From positions 1,283,340 through 1,347,339 of the forward strand of contig MNCI01026937.1 of the NCBI GenBank assembly GCA_015680685.1: DNA of 64,000 bases. The letters are read 5' to 3'. Origin of the DNA: Gnetum montanum. Lineage: Eukaryota; Streptophyta; Gnetopsida; Gnetales; Gnetaceae. Below the pieces are notes generated by a model. That model did not search any database. It saw only the letters and a program-made list of their open reading frames with translations, and was not told the origin of the DNA. How positions within the stretch are numbered: the stretch's first letter is position 1; every line of letters starts with the position of its first letter. Shown in pieces: positions 22,340 through 33,628 of the stretch. The translations under genes and the position numbers were made by a program.

Positions 22340-22900
22340 GGGGCCTTCTTCTTCATCATCTAATGTTAATATTTTCATGGAATGTTCAAGATTTTACTAA
22401 TAGACTTCAAACAAAATTTTTCAGTGCTTTTCTTCTTACATGACATTTAGTTCTTAATTTTATTCCTCTCCAAGAGATTAAAATTTCTAATTCAAATATA
22501 TTCATGACTAGTAATGGTATTCTTCATGATTCTATAGTATTATTTATTAATCATAATGTTAGTTAAGATGGTGCAGCTTTTATTATCAATCTTTTTTCTC
22601 TAAAAGTATTATCTCTCATGGTTATGATATTTTTGTAGTATGAATAATTCTTCAAGGTGTTTCAAGCTCTTTTGGTATTTGTAATATTTATGCTCTTACT
22701 ACTTTTGTAGATAGAATTACTCTATGATATTTTCTTCTCTAAAGTTTGCCTAACATTCCTTGGTTTTTTGGTGGTGATTTTAATATGAATGAAAATTCTT
22801 ATAATGAAATTAGTGGAGCTTCTTCTCAACTTGTAGGCCATAGGATTTCTATTTTGTGTAATGTTAAGTAATAATTTCATTTATTTGTTGTTGCTAGATC
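22340..22900 (+). pseudogene. APE-type endonuclease of LINE 2
   Basis: It would nick target DNA to prime reverse transcription. Visible motifs are a start of the SWNVQ type near 22370, PLQEIK near 22465 (catalytic Glu) and FGGDFNMNE near 22765 (the GDFN motif), followed by VGHRISILC. Frameshifts and stops break it into pieces. Confidence 0.65.
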
Positions 22901-23699
22901 AAATGTTTATCATGATGACTGGTTTAATTAATCTAACCTTTCTGAAGATAATAATTAAATTTTTGAAAGACTTGACCAATTTTATTTTTTCAATTATTCT
23001 TCTTAGTTTTGTGATGGAATGGTTACAATTCATTAAAATGTAACTCTTTTAAACCATTTTCCAAATTCTCTTAATCTAGAATTTGGTGTTCAATATCCAT
23101 TTTAATGTAATGAGCTCTTCCATATGAATGCATCTTTATTTCTTACTTCTTCTTGTAAAGGTATTTTGATATCTCTATGGAATGAAAAAATGAGACCCCT
23201 TAGTAAATTAGGTTGGATTGATTAGTAGTTTTATGCTATATATCATGTTTGTAATTTTGCCCACTTGTTGGGTAAGCATTATGCCAAGAAATAAATGAAG
23301 ACTGAGAAAAAAATTTGAGATGAAATTCAACAAATCAACATTACAATACAAATTGATATGCTTAATATTATTTTTCAACAATGACTTGCTTATGTTTATT
23401 CAATCAAACAAAAATGGAATATGCATAATGCTAAGAGTGCTTTCCTTATGAGTTGTCTTAATTGGTTGAAAGTAAAGGACAATGTAAGGGATGTTTTAAA
23501 ATTTTAAAGGTAAAGATAATTTACTTGTTATTGATTTCATGGAAGTTGATGGTTGAATTAAGTTTAATATTATTATTAATGGTTTTCTTGAAAAATATTT
23601 TTAACATATACTTATTTTATAGGGCTTTGATCATGAGGATTTTCTCTCTAATCATCATCATTTATCTAATATTGTTCATAGCAGTCACAACCATATTCT

Positions 23700-24640
23700 T
23701 CAATAAGATATATCTCATTGAAATTAAAGATGTTGTGTTTAGCTTGGCTAATAATAAAGCTCTGGGTTTTGATGGAATTCTCATTGAATTTTTAAAAAAT
23801 CATTGGGATGTTGGTGATATGAACATTCATTGTATTTTTCTAGAAGCCATTAAATAACATTATGTTGATCAAGAGCTAAATAGAGAAGTCATCAAACTTA
23901 TTCCTACGGAAGGTAATCTTTTCTACATTGGTAATTAGTGCCCTATTACTCTTCTGAATTTTGTTTATAAAATTTTGGCTAAATGTCTTACTAAAAGATT
24001 CAAACCAATTATTTCTTAGTTAATTACTCTAGTACAAACTACCTTTGTTAATTAAAGGTAGATATATTATAGATAATGTTGTTGTAGCTTGGAAGTGTAT
24101 GTAGTGGGTTGAGGATTCCAATTAAGACATTGCTTTTTTGAAGCTTAATTATGATAAAGCATATAATAGAATTGAATGATAGTTTCTTTTTGCTTTTCTT
24201 TGCAAATATGGTTTTAAAGAAAAATTTATTGGGATGTTGGAGACTCATTTTACATATATTAATGACCTTGTGGCTACAAATGTTGGTGTTACTAATAGTT
24301 TTAATCTTGAATGCTTAGTTAGGAAGGGTTACCCACTTGCTCCTTATTTCTTCATCCTTATTGTATATTTTTTATGTTATGCTATATAGAAGGACTATGA
24401 ACATAATTTTCTACAAGGAATTTTTATTGAAAATAATGTTTCTACTTTACTAAATATGAATTTTGTAGATGATTTCTTTTTTCGGATAAAAAATGATAAA
24501 GCTATTGTTGATTGTCTTTTTTATCATGTTGATCAATATTGGAGACTCTTAGGATCTTAGATTAATTCATTTAAAGATTCTATCTTTGTAATAAGGGGGT
24601 TCAAGAATGGGCTTTATTTAAATCTTGACATTTTCTAGAA
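23700..24640 (+). pseudogene. Reverse transcriptase of LINE 2
   Basis: Blocks in order: NNKALGFDGILIEFLKNHW near 23750 (the DG-P/A-D-G type entry motif), EVIKLIPTEG near 23885, CPITLLNFVYKILAKCLTKR near 23940, AFLKLNYDKAYNR near 24130, VRKGYPLAPYFFIL near 24320 and MNFVDDFFF near 24460. The usual F-A-DD is here F-V-DD. Stops interrupt nearly every block. Confidence 0.75.
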
Positions 24641-24660
24641 AATTCAAATGTTTTCAATAT

Positions 24661-25110
24661 CCTAGACATTTTTTTTCTTTTGTTGAATCATCAAAAAGTT
24701 TATGAAATATTACAGTAAAAAAATTCAACAAAAACTTATTGAGTAGAAGGAGAAGAAGCTTTTAATGGATAGTGTTAACACATTTTAGCCATTTCATGGA
24801 GTAGGGCCCAAGATAGTGATGCTAAAGGATATGAATTATAAATGGTTCTTAATTTTAACATGGCTCTGCATTTATCCAAGCAAGGGAACTTTGTATTTAA
24901 AAATAATCCAAGGCTTATAATCTAGTGAATAGAAAGCTTAGGCCTAATTATGGGTTCAAATCTCCAAATTCAAAGCTAATTTTTTAGGGAAATCCATGTT
25001 GTAGATGAAATGCTTTTACAAATAAGGATCAAAATTAAGCTCAAAAGTAAAGTTACAAATCCATGAATTATAGGAATGCAAGTTAGGCCAAAAATGTTTT
25101 AGGAATGAGA
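24661..25110. other. Unassigned AT-rich sequence
   Basis: Between LINE 2 RT and the LINE 1 insertion I see no coding frame, repeat unit or RNA gene. It may be the decayed 3' end of LINE 2. Confidence 0.3.
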
Positions 25111-25126
25111 TTGAATTAAGATTTTT
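25111..25126. repeat. Target site duplication of LINE 1, left copy
   Basis: TTGAATTAAGATTTTT, repeated exactly at 31160-31175. The last T bases merge with the poly-T, so the left edge of the LINE is uncertain by a few bases. Confidence 0.88.
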
Positions 25127-25136
25127 TTTTTTTTGG

Positions 25137-25466
25137 NNNNNNNNNNNNNNNNNNNNNNNNNNNNNNNNNNNNNNNNNNNNNNNNNNNNNNNNNNNNNNNN
25201 NNNNNNNNNNNNNNNNNNNNNNNNNNNNNNNNNNNNNNNNNNNNNNNNNNNNNNNNNNNNNNNNNNNNNNNNNNNNNNNNNNNNNNNNNNNNNNNNNNNN
25301 NNNNNNNNNNNNNNNNNNNNNNNNNNNNNNNNNNNNNNNNNNNNNNNNNNNNNNNNNNNNNNNNNNNNNNNNNNNNNNNNNNNNNNNNNNNNNNNNNNNN
25401 NNNNNNNNNNNNNNNNNNNNNNNNNNNNNNNNNNNNNNNNNNNNNNNNNNNNNNNNNNNNNNNNNN
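25137..25466. other. Assembly gap
   Basis: 330 N bases. They hide part of the LINE 1 3' untranslated region. ORFs reported across it are meaningless. Confidence 1.
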
Positions 25467-25644
25467 GTGGGTGTTGTTAAGGTGAGCTACAAGCTTGAGA
25501 AGAAAAATTAAAACCAAAACCTTAACAGAGCCCAATGTTGCAAGATGATCCCCCAGTCACCTGCAACAAGACATAAGCTTATCGCACCCTCCGGGATAAC
25601 AGCTAAAAAAGGAGACCAATACAACTAATTCAAAGAGAAACCAT

Positions 25645-28600
25645 TTAGAAAAAGGTAATATTATTGATAAAGCCTAGTTCTTGACATTGAAGTTGAACAA
25701 TACTAGCAATAGAGCATTTCATACCGTAGTCAAATTCATTGTAGTTTGTGTTTTGATACCATGCATCAAGGCGACATTTCCAAATAAAGAAGATAATCTC
25801 AACTAAGAGGATTTTCCAGGCTTTTTGAAGGTGATGCTTAACAAAATCATCTTGAAAGATACATTGAGGAAAACCAATTGAATGGTTAGGAAGGAATACT
25901 TGGAGAGATTGACACAATTTCCAAATATGTTGAGAGAATGAGCAATCCCAAAAGACATGTTGAAAAGAGTCATCCACTTTACAAATGGGGCATTTAGGAT
26001 GATCAATTCCTAAGAAATGAAGCCTATGTCCAATGGGAAGACCTTGATGAACCAAGGACCAAAAAATGAAACGGTGCTTAGGTTGGGCCTTGGAAGTCCA
26101 AATCCGACGAAAAATAGTTTTCCATTGGTGGTCCTCAAGATGTAAACTCCAACGTCTATTTATAGTGGAGAATTGAAAATCTTGCGCATGAAACCAAGAT
26201 TTAGCTTTAGAGATGCGTAAAGAACGAAGAGGAGAACTATCAGGCCAAAACCAATCATCATACCAAGGAGTATTAGTATGCAACTTATGCACAACAAAGT
26301 TGGAGAGAACTTGCTCAATGTGTTGGTAAATGATAATATCTTGTCTTTGAAACCCCCATTTGACTTTCGCATGTGTCCAAGAGAGGGTAGGAGAATCATT
26401 TCTAACAGTATATAATTGATCAATATGGTGGAGATTGTGGTCAGCAAAATGATTGGCTCTATGAGAGAATTCATCATAAAGACAACCTACATTATTTTTA
26501 AAAATAGGAGACCACCAGCTCGAGTGTGTCAACAAAGAGTGCAAGCTTATTTGGGAAGGTTTCCATTGCAACAAACCTCTAAGTTGGCTCCAACACTGCC
26601 AAATTTTCTTAAACAAGAAAGAACCTTTGATCTTCTGAGAGCCTTCCCTAATGATCCAATTGCTCCAATGAGTATTTTTCCATCTATGGTGAATACCAAG
26701 ACAAGAGATGTTATGCCTAAAAAGGATCTTCCAAGCTTCATCTCCTTCAATACACTAGGTCACCCATTTAGAGGCCAATAGAATACTTTGGTGCTCAATA
26801 GAGGCAAGGCCTAAGCCCCCGTGTTCTTTACTTAAAGTGCAAGTATCCCTAGTTACTTGATGAAAAGTTTTGTGATCATCCTTATCCCCCCAGAGGAAAT
26901 TCCTAAGAATGTTGTTAATGCATTGAAAGGAAGATTTGGAAGGAGCCATAAAGGAAGAGTAATAGACATGAGTGGAGCTCAAAATATGATTAACTATGAT
27001 AAATATACCTGCAAGAGATAATGGTTTAGAAGCCCATTTCAAAGCTTTATGTTTCATCTTTTCCACCACATTGTTCCATATGGTAGTGGGAGTAGCAAAT
27101 AAAGTAATAGGGATACCTAAGAGGGTAAAAATATCAATAGGAGATAGCCACTTGATATCAAAATGATAAGTCCAAGGAGGCCTAGGAGAGAAGCTAGATC
27201 GGATGGCTTGCGTTTTGTTCTAATTGATCTTAGCTCCTGAGGCTCTACAGTAGATATCTATGCAGTGCAAGGCAACGTTAAAATTATTATGGTCCTCAAT
27301 CAAAGTGATAAAAGTATCATCTGCAAATTGGTTGTAAATAAGATCTTGTCCTTGTTGTGGAAGAGAGATACCTCTTAGCCTCATAGATTCATTATGAGAT
27401 CTAAGAACAACTCCAAGAGCATTCGCATCTAGGATGAAAATATAAGGGGCTAAAGGACACCCTTGTTGGACTAATTTTTGAAGCTCAATGACCTTAGAGA
27501 AGGTTCTGTTAATGAAAATGACTGAAGAGGCCTCTGACAAAACAAGATCGATATGTCTCTCAAAAACATTACCTAAGTTATGGTGTTTGACTATACTTTT
27601 TAAAAAGGACCAATCAAACATGTTGTAAGCTTTAGCAAAATCAAGCTTAAGAAGAATGGCGTTTTGATTAGTGGAAGAAGCCCAATGCAAGCTCTCAATA
27701 GTAATAACAACGTTGTCTAAAATATACTTTCCTTTAAAAAAATCGGTTTGCTCTTTGCTTATAAGATGAGGAAGAAAAGGTTTAAGTTTATTAGCTATAG
27801 CTTTGGCAACTATTTTATAGATAACATTTAAAAGAGTGATAGGGCACCAATTACTAATGCTCATACAATCTCCTGACTTGGGGATAAGCTTAATAATACT
27901 AGCATTAATCTGCTTACCGAAGGATCCTTTCCCAAGAGCTTCCTTATACACATTATAAACAATGTCTTGAAGAGTAGGCCAGAATTTTTTAAAAAATTCT
28001 GTGCGAAGGCCATCCATAGCAGGGGCTTTACCATCATGGAGTTCTTGAAGAGCATTACTAAGATCCTGTTTGGAAAGAAGAGAAGCATCATCAAAGATGG
28101 AGCAATTAAAAGGAGTAATAGCTCCTAAGCAAGTATTAACTATAGTGGGGTCAATCGCCTCTTTTCGAAAAGTTTGAGAGTAGAACTCAAAGAAGGCCTG
28201 TAAAATGTCATCCTTGGAGGTGAAGATATTATCTTCAACTTGAATAGCTAGAATTTTATGGGATGGGTTTCTCCCTTTGAGGAGACGAAAAAAGCCATTA
28301 GTAGCCTGGTCACCCATGTGGAGCCAAGAGAGACGAGCATGGAGGTGAGCACCTCTGGCTTCATAGTGATCCATTATACGTAGGTTCTCCTTAGCAATTT
28401 TCAAACGACTAAAGTGAGCCTCAGTAGCTTCATCTTTATTAATGATATTTTGAAGTAAGGAGATTTCCTTATGAAGGTTGGACTTGTGAGAACTGAGTCG
28501 TGAAGCCACCAATTTACCCGCATGTTTGGAAAACCGATGGAGGTGGGTACAAGCATTAGTACACCAATCAATCCAACCATCTTCACCAAGGGGTTTAGGA

Positions 28601-29442
28601 TGAAAATTCCATATTTGCATCAATAGAAAGCAAAGGGAGTTACTATGAAGAAAGGTAGTGTTAAAAATATAAAGATCATTAGAAGAGTAGGAGTTACCAA
28701 AGTGGGAAAGAGACCAATGAATAGGATAATGATCTGACAAAACCTGGGTATAATCTGCTTGGACAAGGGCATCATTGGTAGAAGTAAAATGAATAAGAGG
28801 ATTCGTAGATAGATAAACTCGATCCAACTGAGAAGAGATGTAGGAAGCACCATGTCTAGCATTACTTCAAGTAAACCAGTTAGAAGTACTCGAAGAGGAG
28901 TAGTTTTCATTAGCTTCTTGCAACTTTAATTGATGTTTCAATGAGAGCCACTCAAAAAGCTCCCTGTTATCTAAACCACCTCTTTGCCCTCCAAATTTAT
29001 CCTTTGGATGCTTAGTCATGTTGAAGTCCCCTGCAATAATCCACTTAGCTTTGGGTAAGTTCTGCCTGATTCAATTCCACAAGAGCATTCGATCAATTGA
29101 GTGACAAGAAGCATAAATGGAGAAAATCCCTAAGATTTCATTAGCGTATCGTAATCGAACCCAACTACAATGCCCTAAATTATCACAACCATGGTCAAGA
29201 ATAGACTCCTGCCACTTATTATGGAGAAAAATTATAGCCCCCCCTTTGCCATGTTCATGGTGGGTAAAAACATAAGAGCTATTGGGAAAAATGCTTTGGT
29301 AGTAGATTTGAAGATTGAATCCTTAGATGTTAACTTCTTAAAGACAAACAGCGTCAAAGGAATGTCTTCGAATATAATCTCAAACTATATATCTTCTACG
29401 AGGGTCTGAGAGACCCCTAACATTCCATGAACAACACTTCAT
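25645..29442 (-). pseudogene. LINE 1 ORF2: endonuclease, reverse transcriptase, zf-RVT
   Basis: About 1265 codons, the usual length for plant L1 ORF2. It makes the enzyme that nicks target DNA and copies the LINE RNA there. The endonuclease covers 29442 to about 28650 (SWNVRGL at the start, CLQE, GDFNM near 29020, LSDHYPI near 28730). RT covers about 28300-27100, with NQFADD near 27320; both catalytic Asp codons (27316-27321) are kept. A zinc-finger tail CPIC...H...C lies near 26000-25930. Six stops interrupt it: four in the endonuclease part, one at about 27217 and one at about 26752. I saw no frameshift. The start overlaps the ORF1 stop as ATGA (29439-29442). Confidence 0.9.
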
Positions 29443-30563
29443 TGGGTTTCTGTAGAAGAAGGAGGATCCTCCTCAACCACCAAGGCCTAAAAAGAATTCT
29501 TAGATTCAAAGTTGTTAACTAGAGGATGCCAAGAACTTGTTCTTTTGCTAATGGATTGGCTAGCACCAATCGAGGATCGATGCCCTTTAGGGAAAGCACT
29601 AAAGATAGGGTTATCTCATGTGACTGAGGCATAAGATTTCCGGGTAACACGCTCCTAGCAACTAGTAGCATCTTTTGGGGCCCCTTCTTGGTTAAGAGGA
29701 GTCTTAGTGGCATCAGTATCCTCGATTTTCATATTTTCCACATCGAATACCTTAGAATAAGAAGAAGGAGGTTTAGTTAAGTAAACCTTGACAGTATCCT
29801 TGCCTATGTCCTAAGATATGTTTTGATTTTTTAGTTCTTCACTAACTTGTTCTGCTAAAATTTGCTCAGCTTCAAGCTTAGCTAGTAACTTTGGATATTG
29901 AGCTTTACAGTGGTTTGGATCGAGGTAGCAGTAACAATGGTTAGGAAGTGTAAGATATGAAATTTTTTGAACAAAAGTCTTTCCTTTCACATTAACTTCC
30001 AGTGAATCAGGACGTGGCTTTTGCATATCTATTTTAACGCACACTCTTCGAGTTGCTCGTGGACGGAAACCTAAAAAGGCCTCCATACTGATGACTTCCC
30101 CAAGTTGTGCAGCAAGGTTATCAACATGGGGAGAAAAATGAGGAGCAAGTCCTAGAAATTCAATCCAGACCGAAAAAATACTTTTGCTTACTTTTTCAAG
30201 ATTGAAATCCTCCTTCCAGGGTTGAAGGACTAAAAAGGATCCATAAACATCCCAAATTGACTATTGTTTCACAAACTCTACCATAGCCTTAGTTTCAAAA
30301 GCGAATAAAAAAAAGCCTCTTGTAAGATTGGAAGCTAGGGTTATTCTGATATTACGGGGTTTCCAAAAAATTTTAACCCAATCCTGGAACACTGAGGTAG
30401 GAGGAATCCTACTAGTGAAGAAACCAATTGTGTAAAGGTGACTAAAGGTTTGTACAGTTTAGTCAAAGATGTCTTCAGGGAAATCAAAACATAAAATAGT
30501 ATCATTAGCATCCATGTTGGTGGAGCTGTCAGTAGGCTGTGAATCAATGTGGGAGGATTCCAT
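29439..30563 (-). pseudogene. LINE 1 ORF1, RNA-binding protein
   Basis: 375 codons in one frame from ATG at 30563 to TGA at 29439. It would bind LINE RNA. The N-terminal half (WVKIFWKPRNIRI, FLGLAPHFSPHVDN, IGEVISMEAFLGFRP-type text) fits the DUF4283-like domain of plant L1 ORF1. A degenerate zinc knuckle, HCYCYLDPNHCKAQYP near 29940, has lost its last Cys to Tyr. Six in-frame stops occur (near 30460, 30258, 29813, 29655, 29618, 29490). The C-terminal part is Ser/Thr/Lys-rich. Confidence 0.82.
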
Positions 30564-31159
30564 TATTTTATGTTTTTTTCCTCCAACATCAAAGCAAGAA
30601 GACAAAACAGATTGGGTCATGTAGACCTGTTGGGCCTAAGCCTAGCTAATTCAGAGATCAAAATAGAGAAAATATTAAAAAAAAAAAGAAACTAAACACG
30701 AAGGAACAAACTCACTAAGTACTTATTAACAGATGACGCAGGCACTGTAGAAGACAAAGGGTCCCACATGCAATCCTGCAAAACCCATCCAAGCGCTTGT
30801 TGGTTTGGGCCCAGAGTGCTTCAACACCGTTGCGATCAGACTAGAACAGGTCTGTCACCACCGTCCCATAAAAACCCTCTGATGCTGCACCACTGACTAC
30901 ATCTGCCAAGGTTTAGGATTTTGGCAACGCAATAGTCTAAGAAATTCCCCCTTAATAATAAGGATAATCGATGCACATATTTAATATCGACGATTAGTAT
31001 GGTTCCGCCATGATCACTGAAATTTCTCCTCTGTCGTTTTTACAGCGGTCTAACCAACCGATCAACTACGTTTTTGGCCAAATCCCCAAACGAACTCACT
31101 AAGCTATTCATTCTTGGTGCAAATGCAACACGAAAATTTTGCAATTGATTTCTGCTACT
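30564..31159 (-). other. 5' leader of LINE 1
   Basis: About 600 bp between the right target duplication and the ORF1 ATG. It is richer in GC and CpG than its surroundings, as expected for an internal promoter region. No ORF supported. Confidence 0.6.
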
Positions 31160-31175
31160 TTGAATTAAGATTTTT
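31160..31175. repeat. Target site duplication of LINE 1, right copy
   Basis: TTGAATTAAGATTTTT, identical to 25111-25126. Confidence 0.88.
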
Positions 31176-32169
31176 CACAGAGATTAAAAAATCTTTCTAC
31201 TTATCATATTACATACATACATTTCCTGTACGAGTGTGAGAGGCTAGAGGATTAGCTCATTCTTTGAATGAGTGCACTTACAATAAGCTCGTTTGAATGA
31301 ATCGAATGAGCGCACAATGAGAATGACGTTATGATTACATAACTTCCATGCTACTAAGGTATCGAAGTGAGATATGATTAGTTAGATGTGTTATTTTTCC
31401 CATGATCATGTCCTTTCCAAGGTACACCTTTTGCTGGGGGTATTTTCACCTTCCGATACTCAACATTGCTATTTCCTCAACATCTTGGAGAACCCTAAAG
31501 ATTCCAATGTATCCCTATATGTATGGACAACTAATGATTGGGTGATTATGCAACAACCTTGACATCTCAAAGTTGAAGATAACAAGATCATTATGAAGAT
31601 GATGGAAGTGATAGCGAGCATTATGAAGATGATGGAAGCGATAGCGACTCAACATAGGTAAGGAACTAGTTAATATATATACACATTAATGTTCCCATCC
31701 TCTAAGAAATAGCAAATAAGTGCTACCTATCAAAGAAGCCGTTTTTATTAGGGTAGGGAAGGGAATAGAAAATTCCTACTAGAGGAAAATATGGGAAGAT
31801 CAAGCATTCAAAGTTATGTTGAATATTTCATTCAAGAGGGCATAACTCCCCCTTTGGATTTTTCCTACTCTATGCCTAGGATAGGGTTATAGGGAAGGGA
31901 TCTAGCCTAAAGCATAGCTAGTTTGTAAAGTTAAGATTCCAAAGTTGAATAAACAATTCAAAAAATGTCTCTCATGAAATTGTAGAGCTAGGATTTAAAT
32001 TAATCCTGACATCATGCAGAAAATCCAAGTATATTATTGAAGAAGCTCAAGATTAGATCAGTGCTATGATGACATCATTCACCAAAGTTATCCTAGCCCA
32101 TATTTTAGGGAATTTTCATTTTTCCATTTCATGTTCTTAAATAAGCACAAGCCATAAGATGTTTGAGAA
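31176..32169. other. Unassigned sequence between LINE 1 and element B
   Basis: No recognised gene. 31591-31620 and 31621-31650 are a 30-bp tandem duplication (TTATGAAGATGATGGAAG start). In one frame it reads HYEDDGSDSE twice and then a stop at about 31657, like an acidic protein tail, but the frame upstream has stops and I cannot tie it to a gene. Near 31255-31310 the word GAATGAG recurs. Confidence 0.4.
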
Positions 32170-32174
32170 GTACA
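32170..32174. repeat. Target site duplication of element B, left copy
   Basis: GTACA directly before the TGAAACACC start of the 5' LTR; repeated at 49024-49028. Confidence 0.9.
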
Positions 32175-32285
32175 TGAAACACCGTGAAATTTCGAGACCT
32201 TGATGATTTAGCAAATTCTCAAAGTTTACATAAAGGATTTCCACAAGTGGCACATTTCGGATAGTCTTCTTTCAGCTTAGGGCCT

Positions 32286-32640
32286 GTTACGCTATGCTAC
32301 GCAGCGCAACGTAATAGACTCTAGAAGGACTGAACAGAAACAAGGGATGCGCATCAACAACACTTCAATTTTGCAAGTTTGCTATGTTATGCCACGTTAC
32401 ACTATGCAGCATAATGTAGCGTAACATAGTGTAAGGCAAGAAGATAACTCATTTAATCGCAACAACGAAGATAACAAAATTCAAGCATTGGCGGTTCTTA
32501 CGCCATAGTACACTCTCTAGCGTATTACAGCGTAACTGCAGGACAGTTTGTTACCGAAGCTCCAGCAAGGGTAGATTACAACACACTACATTTCAGAGCA
32601 TAGCGCAGTGCAACACTACAGGCTTCAGCTATGGCACATC
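32286..32640 (+). repeat. GTTACGC / GCGTAAC inverted-repeat cluster in U3 of B
   Basis: The words GTTACGC, CTATGCTACG, GCGCAACGTAA and GCGTAACATAG recur in both orientations. 32382-32429 forms an imperfect hairpin with arms starting CTATGTTA and ending TAACATAG. The cluster is kept in the 3' LTR (about 47934-48270) and ends less than 100 bp before the TATA box. It may be a set of regulatory sites. Confidence 0.55.
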
Positions 32641-32709
32641 AGGTCAACGGTATTCTGTGGGCCCAAGACATGCGTCATCTAAGTCACGTTCTTCTCCTAA
32701 CCCTAATCT

Positions 32710-32717
32710 TATAAATA
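32710..32717 (+). promoter_or_regulatory. TATA box of 5' LTR B
   Basis: TATAAATA, conserved in the 3' LTR at 48358-48365. Drives the sense transcript of B. Confidence 0.7.
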
Positions 32718-33381
32718 CCCTAGTTGACAACAATCAAGGGGTTGGCAAATTTTTGGTTGATAGCTATTGGCAATTGTTGAAAATTTTTGGTGAAGATTGG
32801 CGAGAGAAAAAAAGAGAATCAGCAATCGAAAGAACATCGATGGTGATTGACAAGAGCTTTTGATCAGAAACTTCGAGTTAGCAGACACTTTGCTTCGAGT
32901 CTGACTCCCTTGTGCCTAGATTGGCTAGAAAAAGGTAGATCGTCCTTAGCCTATTTCATCTCTGAATAGCTTTCTTATTCTTGGCATGTGCTTCGTCTAA
33001 ACCAAAGTCTACCTGCAATCATTGTATTTAACATATTTGTTTATAAGATAAATCCCAGATCTCAGGATTGCACATTCTCAAAATTCAATTTATTGCATCC
33101 TATTTACATAGATTTTACAATCATTTCGAATCGTTTACATTGTTCTCGTTGCCTTTGAGATTACTAATACCATATCTCCCCATCAAAATCATCATCTCGT
33201 GATTTGATCATTACAAAATTTGCTAATTAAGTAAGTTCTTGTCTGATCGACAAGACCATTCAGGGCACCTTAGATTTGTTTTCTCTAGCATGGCCCTCGC
33301 ATGGATCCGAGGTTGGAACTATGTACACGGAACTCTGCTCGGTATTTCCAATGACCAACTTTTTCCGTCGTTACAGTTTTC

Positions 33382-33399
33382 TGGTGCTAGAAGGAGGGC
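33382..33399 (+). other. Primer binding site of element B
   Basis: TGGTGCTAGAAGGAGGGC, six bases after the 5' LTR. It differs from the A site at 3225 by only three bases. Confidence 0.78.
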
Positions 33400-33628
33400 T
33401 GAACCTCTTATCCATGTTTCACGGGTAGTCCTATAAGTTGTCTATACCCATTTTTGATTGACGTAAACGTAATACCTCCATGGTTGTTTATGAGATTGTG
33501 TGGTGCAGATTGGTCGCTTTGATTATTCCTTTGGAATCCTGCAGGGTAGAAAGCCCATTTTTGTCGTAGCTTGCCTTTGCCTTTGTGATCTTTATCCTTG
33601 TCATCATTACTCTTAAGCTGCGTAGATA

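Larger units (their letters stand above)
21720..24660 (+). mobile_element. Decayed L1-type LINE 2 (+ strand)
   Basis: The order zinc-knuckle ORF1 end (about 21800-21870, CHQEGHIFNSCP with the first Cys lost), endonuclease (22340-22900) and RT (23700-24640) is that of plant L1 elements. The 3' part (thumb, zinc-finger tail, poly-A) is missing or unreadable after 24660. No target duplications found. It is AT-rich and older than LINE 1. Confidence 0.75.
25127..31159 (-). mobile_element. Nearly full-length L1-type LINE 1 (- strand)
   Basis: The element reads from 31159 down to 25127: 5' leader, ORF1 (30563-29439), ORF2 (29442-25645), 3' tail and poly-A, seen as poly-T on the + strand at 25122-25134. 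Exact 16-bp duplications flank it. ORF1 and ORF2 keep one frame each across their whole length, broken only by single stop codons, so it is younger than LINE 2. A 330-base gap lies in its 3' tail. Confidence 0.92.
32175..33375 (+). repeat. 5' LTR of element B
   Basis: 1201 bp, TGAAACACC...GTTACA, the same length as the 3' LTR. The first nine bases are the same as in element A. U3 holds a cluster of GTTACGC/GCGTAAC words; the TATA box is at 32710. Confidence 0.95.

Noticed and set aside
26416-26781. 121-aa + strand ORF
   Set aside because: Shadow of LINE 1 ORF2, which runs through on the - strand in one frame.
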